Below are positions 57,837-62,441 of a DNA stretch of 62,441 nucleotides, one piece after another. How positions within the stretch are numbered: position 1 is the first letter of the stretch; every line of letters begins with the position of its first letter. The translations under genes and the position numbers were made by a program. The DNA comes from Pseudomonas endophytica (GTDB lineage: Bacteria; Pseudomonadota; Gammaproteobacteria; Pseudomonadales; Pseudomonadaceae): contig NZ_LLWH01000057.1 of NCBI RefSeq assembly GCF_001411475.1, positions 1 through 62,441 on the forward strand, written 5' to 3'. Under the pieces are notes generated by a model. The model was not told where the DNA came from and searched no databases. It worked only from the letters and a program-made list of their open reading frames with translations.

Positions 57837-58466
57837 TTACTCCTTAGTCATCAATTGAGCGAGTGCGTGTTCGTGTGAATTGCCGCTTGCCAATAGCCCG
57901 TCGCGCACACCGACTTGATCGGCGACGCTGCGGTTCTGGCTGAGTTTGCGTTTGCCGATCAACCGCGAGACGGGAAGGCTGAAGCCCACAATCGCCTTAA
58001 GCATGCTGTCGATGTAATCAGTCGGCGCGTCGCTAACAGCCCATGGCTCAGAGCGTTTGATTTCATGTTTATGGCTGAGGCGGCTAACCAGCGCCAGCAG
58101 ACGTTTAGGATCGTCGAATACCTCGGGCTGGCCCCAAGCATGTACAGCCAAGTAGTTCCATGTGGGTACGGCTTTCCCGTGTTCGGCTTTGCTGGGATAG
58201 AAAGAGGGGCTGATGTAGGCCTGCTCTCCCGCAAAAACGAGTAGCGCTTCGCCGCCTTCAGCCAATACCTGCCAATGCGGATTAGCCCGAGCAAGGTGCC
58301 CGTACAACGTGCCGTATGGGCCTTCATCGGGGGCGAGCAGTAATGGAACATGACTGGCGATTAGGCCCTGGCTGCTATGGGTGATCAGTACAGGCAAAGG
58401 CGTAGCCTCCATCTGTTGATGCAGCATGGCGGTGTCGTTTTCAGTGAAGGCGCGGGGTACGTACAT
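57837..58466 (-). CDS. FMN-binding negative regulator, PaiB family
   Basis: A 209-residue protein of the PaiB/FMN-binding split-barrel family, starting MYVPRAFTENDTAMLHQQMEA. Its signatures are PYGTLYGHLARANPHW, YISPSFYPSKAEHGKAVPTWNYLAVHAWG and KLSQNRSVADQVGVRDGL. In Bacillus, PaiB with PaiA affects sporulation and protease genes. Here it leads an operon with two acetyltransferases. It is divergent (89-bp gap) from a MocR-type regulator, which is therefore its probable controller. The frame is open upstream to 58538, but 58466 gives the family start. Confidence 0.9.
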   Translation of the reverse strand: MYVPRAFTENDTAMLHQQMEATPLPVLITHSSQGLIASHVPLLLAPDEGPYGTLYGHLARANPHWQVLAEGGEALLVFAGEQAYISPSFYPSKAEHGKAVPTWNYLAVHAWGQPEVFDDPKRLLALVSRLSHKHEIKRSEPWAVSDAPTDYIDSMLKAIVGFSLPVSRLIGKRKLSQNRSVADQVGVRDGLLASGNSHEHALAQLMTKE

Positions 58467-58555
58467 GAAAGTATTCCTTGGCGAATGGCTACATCCTAGG
58501 CAGGCTAATGGTTCGTTGTAAGAGCCATTAATGATCATTTCGGTAGGTCCAATTC

Positions 58556-60103
58556 ATGCCTGACTCAGGGTTGTCCATCGCTTTTAATGCGGCCGGTATC
58601 GAGCTAGATCCGAAAAAAGGCTTGAGCGCGCAGTTGTATCAAGCGTTGCGCCAGCGGGTGTTGGACGGCCGCCTTAACAGCGGTTCGCGGCTGCCAGCCA
58701 GTCGTGACTTGGCAGCAGCGCTTGGGGTTTCACGCAACAGCGTGGTGCGCGCCTACGATCAGCTCTACGCCGAGGGGTTTATCGAGGCGCGGGTCGGTGA
58801 TGGCACCTACGTGGCTCAATTACCCGAAAAAGCTCTACCGCTGAAAAAGTTGTCCACCAAGTTACCCACAGGCTTTTCAACAGGGTTATGCACAGGTTTA
58901 TCCACAAAAAGCGACAAATTACCTGTAATTACATCCAGTAAAGTTATCCACAGCCCGGCTTTGGAGAGGGTTATCCAACATCCTTTGTCATTGCCGGAGA
59001 AGGGCGCTCCACGGGCTTTTAGGGTGGGCATTCCAGCCTATGATTTGTTCCCTTTTGAGGTCTGGAGCAAGCTCCAGGCGGCTTTTTGGCGTAAACCCGA
59101 TTTACGTTATTTGTGTTACGGCGACCCGTCAGGCGAAGAGCGGCTGCGCGAATTGATTGCCGTCTATTTGCGCACTTCCCGAGGTTTATCTTGCACATCT
59201 GAGCAAATTTTGATCACCAGCGGCGCCCAGCAGGGAATTAGTCTTTGTGCACAGCTGTTGGTTGAGCCAGGACGTGGTGTGGCTGTGGAAAACCCCGGCT
59301 ATCGTGCAGCGGGTAAAGCCTTCGCGATTGCGGGGGCGCATGTACAAGGCGTGGCGGTAGATCAGGAAGGCATGGACTGCGCCGCGCTGGCGGGTTTAAA
59401 CGATTGCACCGTGGCTTACGTAACCCCTTCGCATCAGTACCCTACAGGCGTGACCATGAGCCTAGCGCGGCGTTTGGAGTTGCTCGCGTGGGCCGAGCGG
59501 ACTCAGGGCTGGATCATCGAGGATGACTATGACGGTGAGTACCGTTATAGCGGAGCGCCTCTGGCCCCGCTGGCGGCGTTGGATCGCCAGGGGCGGGTGA
59601 TTTACGTTGGCACCTTCGGCAAGGTGGCGTTTCCAGGGTTACGTTTGGGTTACATGGTATTGCCGCCTTCGTTGATTGAGCCATTTGCTCAGCGCCGAGC
59701 GCTGGACATGCGCCATTCGGAAGTCAGCACACAAGTGGTGATGGCGGAGTTTATGGCGGCAGGGCATTTCCAGCGCCACATTCGACGGATGCGCCGTGCT
59801 GCGCTGGCGCGGCGTAATGCCTTGTTGGCGGATTGGCCAACCGATATTCCAGGTTTAGGGGCGGCGCCCTGTGTGGTTGCCGGGTTGCACTTGAGTGTGC
59901 CTGTTAGCAGCCTTGAACGTGAGCAAACCTTGCTAGCGCAAGCCCAGCAGGTTGGGGTTGAGGTTAATGGTTTAAGCCGTTATTGGCTGGAAGACTCGGT
60001 CGAGCCTGTGGATAAAAGAGCGGGGTTAGTGCTGGGGTTTGCGGCAGTGCCCGAGGCGGATATCAGGGCGGCGTTGGAGCGATTGAAAAGGGCTTGGCGA
60101 TAA
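58556..60103 (+). CDS. MocR-type (GntR/aminotransferase) regulator with DnaA-box-encoding linker
   Basis: A 515-residue PLP-dependent regulator. Residues ~15-90 form a GntR winged helix (LDGRLNSGSRLPASRDLAAALGVSRNSVVRAYDQL). Residues ~150-510 are an aminotransferase-I domain with the PLP lysine in YVGTFGKVAFPG and YVTPSHQYPTG, DDYDGEYRY motifs. The linker at 98-117 is a tandem tetrapeptide repeat (KLST KLPT GFST GLCT GLST), whose DNA is a 12-bp-period run of DnaA-box-like sequences. It is divergent from the PaiB-GNAT operon and probably regulates it. PdxR/GabR relatives respond to PLP or amines; the effector here is unknown. Confidence 0.88.
   Translation: MPDSGLSIAFNAAGIELDPKKGLSAQLYQALRQRVLDGRLNSGSRLPASRDLAAALGVSRNSVVRAYDQLYAEGFIEARVGDGTYVAQLPEKALPLKKLSTKLPTGFSTGLCTGLSTKSDKLPVITSSKVIHSPALERVIQHPLSLPEKGAPRAFRVGIPAYDLFPFEVWSKLQAAFWRKPDLRYLCYGDPSGEERLRELIAVYLRTSRGLSCTSEQILITSGAQQGISLCAQLLVEPGRGVAVENPGYRAAGKAFAIAGAHVQGVAVDQEGMDCAALAGLNDCTVAYVTPSHQYPTGVTMSLARRLELLAWAERTQGWIIEDDYDGEYRYSGAPLAPLAALDRQGRVIYVGTFGKVAFPGLRLGYMVLPPSLIEPFAQRRALDMRHSEVSTQVVMAEFMAAGHFQRHIRRMRRAALARRNALLADWPTDIPGLGAAPCVVAGLHLSVPVSSLEREQTLLAQAQQVGVEVNGLSRYWLEDSVEPVDKRAGLVLGFAAVPEADIRAALERLKRAWR
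58850..58979 (+). repeat. Tandem 12-bp repeat / DnaA-box array inside the MocR gene
   Basis: In-frame sites at 12-bp steps are TTGTCCACC (58850), TTACCCACA (58862), TTTTCAACA (58874), TTATGCACA (58886) and TTATCCACA (58898). TTATCCACA at 58944-58952 and TTATCCAAC at 58971-58979 follow. Three are consensus DnaA boxes and four are near matches, all in one orientation. Confidence 0.8.
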
Positions 60104-60110
60104 ATCTCAA

Positions 60111-60151
60111 CCGATCTTTTGACCTTAAAGATCGCGAGCAAGCTCGCTCCA
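60111..60151. repeat. REP element (GAGCAAGCTCG type)
   Basis: CGATCTTTTGACCTTAAAGATCGCGAGCAAGCTCGCTCC contains the same core as the REP elements near mnmE and pdxY. It lies 3' of the MocR gene. Confidence 0.7.
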
Positions 60152-60177
60152 GACTCAACCGTTAGTTTTTAGACGCT

Positions 60178-60233
60178 TGTGGAGCTGCCGCAGGCTGCGA
60201 TCTTTTGATCTTAAAGATCGCAGCCTAGAGCAA
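60178..60233. repeat. REP element (GCAGGCTGCGATC type)
   Basis: GGAGCTGCCGCAGGCTGCGATC and GATCGCAGCCTAGAGCAAC flank a TTTTGATCTTAAA centre, forming an imperfect inverted repeat 28 bp from the previous REP. Confidence 0.7.
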
Positions 60234-60235
60234 CT

Positions 60236-61273
60236 TTAGCCCTTAGAAACCTTCAAAAACCCTTCCAGCACATTGACCGCATTCACGCCGATCTCTTCTA
60301 CCGCGTAGCCGCCTTCCATCACAAATAGGGTCGGTTTGCCCAAACGGGCGATGCGTTCGCCCATGAGCAGGTAGTCCGGGCTGTCGAGTTTGAACTGGGA
60401 AATCGGGTCGCTCTTAAAGGTGTCTACACCCAACGACACCACCACCACATCAGCCTCGTAGTGTTCGATCTCGCAGCAGGCTTGTTCAAGTGCGGTGCTC
60501 CAACGGTCCCAGCCTGAGCCAGCAGCTAACGGGTAGTTGAAGTTGAAGCCCTCGCCCGCGCCATCGCCGAGCTCATCGGCATAGCCCAAGAAGAACGGGA
60601 ATTCTGCCTCAGGATGCCCGTGGATCGAGGTAAACAGTACATCGTTGCGCTCATAAAAAATCGACTGTGTGCCATTGCCGTGGTGATAGTCGACGTCGAG
60701 GATCGCCACCTTGTTACGGCCTTGATCAAGGAAGGCTTGTGCCGCTATAGCGGCGTTGTTGAGGTAGCAATAACCGCCCATTAAGTCACTGGCTGCGTGG
60801 TGCCCTGGCGGACGGCACAGGGCAAATGCGCTGTGAGCGCCATTTTGGATCGCGGCCTGTGCTGTCAGAGCGACTTGGGCTGCGCTGTAGGCTGCGCGCC
60901 AAGTGCCTGCGGTGATGGGTGCGCCACCGTCAAAGCTGTAATAGCCCAGTTGACCATGCAAACTGGTGGGCACAACAGCGCGCAGGGTGCGGGCTGGCCA
61001 CGTGTATGGGAGTAAGTCGCCATCTTTGCCATGTTCGAGCCAGCGATCCCAGGCGCCTTGGAAAAAGTCCAAGTAGGCCTCGCTGTGAATACGCTGAATC
61101 GGCTCGCGGCCGAAATCTTTTGGCTCTTGCACAAGCCCCAACTCACGGTGTTTAACCCGTTGCAGAATGTGATCCGCACGCGATGGCATTTCGAAACAAG
61201 GCAGCAGTTGCCCATCTATCAACTCACAGCGGCCGTGGTGTAGATGGTGGTCGTCAGAATAGATAGTCAGCAT
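60236..61273 (-). CDS. Histone deacetylase family protein (acetylpolyamine amidohydrolase-like)
   Basis: A 345-residue zinc amidohydrolase of the arginase/deacetylase fold. The paired active-site histidines are in LCRPPGHHAASDLMGGYCYLNN. The zinc ligands are in ILDVDYHHGNGTQSIF and VVSLGVDTFKSDP, and the catalytic-tyrosine motif is VMEGGYAVEE. The N-terminus MLTIYSDDHHLHHGRCELIDG and length suit acetylpolyamine amidohydrolases, which remove acetyl groups from putrescine, cadaverine or spermidine. Nearby GNAT genes and the polyamine-type transporter fit a polyamine theme, but substrate is inferred. Confidence 0.9.
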   Translation of the reverse strand: MLTIYSDDHHLHHGRCELIDGQLLPCFEMPSRADHILQRVKHRELGLVQEPKDFGREPIQRIHSEAYLDFFQGAWDRWLEHGKDGDLLPYTWPARTLRAVVPTSLHGQLGYYSFDGGAPITAGTWRAAYSAAQVALTAQAAIQNGAHSAFALCRPPGHHAASDLMGGYCYLNNAAIAAQAFLDQGRNKVAILDVDYHHGNGTQSIFYERNDVLFTSIHGHPEAEFPFFLGYADELGDGAGEGFNFNYPLAAGSGWDRWSTALEQACCEIEHYEADVVVVSLGVDTFKSDPISQFKLDSPDYLLMGERIARLGKPTLFVMEGGYAVEEIGVNAVNVLEGFLKVSKG

Positions 61274-61425
61274 TTTTCTTATTCTCCGTAGGCTTGGTCG
61301 ATGGCCTACAGTTTTGCGGGCCTAGACGATTGAGAGAACGGTAGGAGCGGCCAAAAGGAGATCAATATGGCCGAAATAGCTGTCCATAATTCGCCCCTTT
61401 TCAGGGCGAAACGCACCGTGTTCGT

Positions 61426-62418
61426 TCAGGCTCGAAACTGGCTGGGCGAGACGCCACTCCAGCGAACAAACGCATGGCGAAAACTTGCGGTTTCACTGAA
61501 ACCTAGCGTGTCGGCGATTCGATAGATCGGCCATTCGGTTTCGTGAAGTAATAATTTGGCACGTTCAAAACGCAACTCATCAAGCAACTCTTGGTAGCTG
61601 CACCCTGCGTCGTGCAGGTGGCGGCGCAAGGTGCGCGGCGAGCAGTTCATTTGCTCCGCCAAGCCTTCAAGCCCCGGCGCTGCATTCAGTTGGGCGGCGA
61701 GTAACTGACGAATGCGCGACAACCACGTTTGCCGCCCGGTGAACTCCAAGTTTTGCTTTCGGCATCGCTCGGCTACGGCCTGGTGGGTGATGGTATCGGC
61801 CAGAGGCAGCGGGTAATCCAGCCAGTGTGTAGCAAAGGCGAACGCGTTATCAGGCGCGTCAAACTGGCGTGAGCAGTTGAAGGTGTGTTCATAGCGAGCG
61901 TGATAGTTCGGTTGGCTGTGGGCAAAGCGTGCTGCCATTAACGGCAGCGACTGGCCGATCAAGTCTTCGCAAATGACCTTGAGTGAGACAAGGCACAACT
62001 GCGCGTTGAACACCGCCAACTGCGGGGCCTCATGGTAGTTGTCTGCGCAAAACCAAATCTGATCGCCTTCGACCTTGAGGCTCAGCTCAAATAATGTTCC
62101 CAGCAGTGCCGGGTAGCGTAAAGCCAAGCGCAAAGCGTCACCTAAGGTGGCACTTGTGAGTAGGGCGTAACCCAACATTCCGTAGGAAGACACATGCATC
62201 CGACGGCCTAAATCCAGGCCAATATCACGCCGTAGAGCGACCGCGTTGGCGTACACGCGCATTTCTTGGTTGGTGGTGATCCGGATGTCAGCGTGGTTCA
62301 AGTCCGCGGCCCGTATGCCGCTACCGGCCAATAAAGCCTCGCTCGGCAAGCCTTCGGCCTCGAAAGTGCTGAGCACCAGCGATACCGCATTAAGCGTGGT
62401 GAGATGTGAGTGCAGCAT
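61426..62418 (-). CDS. AraC family transcriptional regulator
   Basis: A 330-residue regulator. The N-terminal ~200 residues are an arabinose-binding-like sensing domain (GSGIRAADLNHADIRITTNQEM, SSYGMLGYALLTSATLGDALRLALRY). The C-terminal ~100 residues are the double helix-turn-helix (LEGLAEQMNCSPRTLRRHLHDAGCSYQELLDELRFERAK; YRIADTLGFSETASFRHAFVRWSGVSPSQFR). It is upstream of the deacetylase gene on the same strand with a 152-bp gap, so it may control that gene. The effector is unknown. Confidence 0.9.
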   Translation of the reverse strand: MLHSHLTTLNAVSLVLSTFEAEGLPSEALLAGSGIRAADLNHADIRITTNQEMRVYANAVALRRDIGLDLGRRMHVSSYGMLGYALLTSATLGDALRLALRYPALLGTLFELSLKVEGDQIWFCADNYHEAPQLAVFNAQLCLVSLKVICEDLIGQSLPLMAARFAHSQPNYHARYEHTFNCSRQFDAPDNAFAFATHWLDYPLPLADTITHQAVAERCRKQNLEFTGRQTWLSRIRQLLAAQLNAAPGLEGLAEQMNCSPRTLRRHLHDAGCSYQELLDELRFERAKLLLHETEWPIYRIADTLGFSETASFRHAFVRWSGVSPSQFRA

Positions 62419-62441
62419 GCTCGCTTCCTGCGTGGGGACAC

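Overview
The window is the replication-origin region of a Pseudomonas chromosome (gammaproteobacterium). The evidence is the gene set dnaN-dnaA-oriC-rpmH-rnpA-yidD-yidC-mnmE, then mnmG-rsmG-parA-parB-atpIBEFHAGDC-glmU-glmR-glmS, together with Pseudomonas-type REP elements, two parS-like sites of the TGTTCCACGTGGAACA type and pycR-pycA-pycB. Protein sequences look closest to the P. fluorescens lineage; I would not name a species. I saw no tRNA, rRNA, CRISPR array, insertion sequence or prophage.

Layout. 1-2530: a polyamine-type ABC transporter (permease cut by the window edge, ATPase) with a divergent GntR/FCD regulator. 2616-5275: dnaN and dnaA on the minus strand. recF and gyrB, which normally follow dnaN in Pseudomonas, are absent; the GntR gene and transporter stand in their place. 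5276-5839: oriC with six DnaA boxes and an AT-rich segment. 5840-9767: rpmH-rnpA-yidD-yidC-mnmE. 9950-11566: an ABC-F ATPase between mnmE and mnmG. 11567-12067: a second origin-like gap with DnaA boxes and AT-rich sequence before mnmG. 12068-16296: mnmG-rsmG-parA-parB. 16444-23503: the ATP synthase operon, in which atpA carries an apparent 43-bp out-of-frame deletion. 23618-27955: glmU, glmR-like DeoR regulator, glmS (UDP-GlcNAc supply).

28147-34153: a GNAT/Rnk fusion, a secreted serine hydrolase, a cyclopropane-fatty-acid-synthase-type methyltransferase, cardiolipin synthase and a DUF3617 protein. 34205-38130: a zinc-starvation module (folE2 divergent from zigA-DUF1826-cobW) with two Zur-like boxes in the divergent promoter. 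38310-46364: DUF3301, pdxY, acyl-CoA thioesterase, a Kef-type antiporter, a SMI1/KNR4 protein, a Tim44-domain protein and uvrD. 46602-54294: a PAS-GGDEF-EAL protein with a degenerate GGDEF site, a HexR-like regulator with a palindromic operator, a small charged ORF, and pycR divergent from pycA-pycB. 54540-56628: a small variable patch with an unknown protein, a frameshifted secreted protein and an orphan XRE regulator. 56685-62418: two GNATs and a PaiB-like protein divergent from a MocR-type regulator, an acetylpolyamine-amidohydrolase-like deacetylase and an AraC regulator.

The most striking non-gene signal is the DnaA box. I count 24 exact TTATCCACA sites on the two strands, where roughly 0.5 is expected by chance. 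They cluster at oriC, upstream of mnmG, upstream of glmR, at the end of the second cobW-like gene, and most unexpectedly inside the MocR regulator gene at 58.9 kb. There a tandem 12-bp in-frame repeat encodes the interdomain linker and simultaneously lays out an array of DnaA-box-like sequences.
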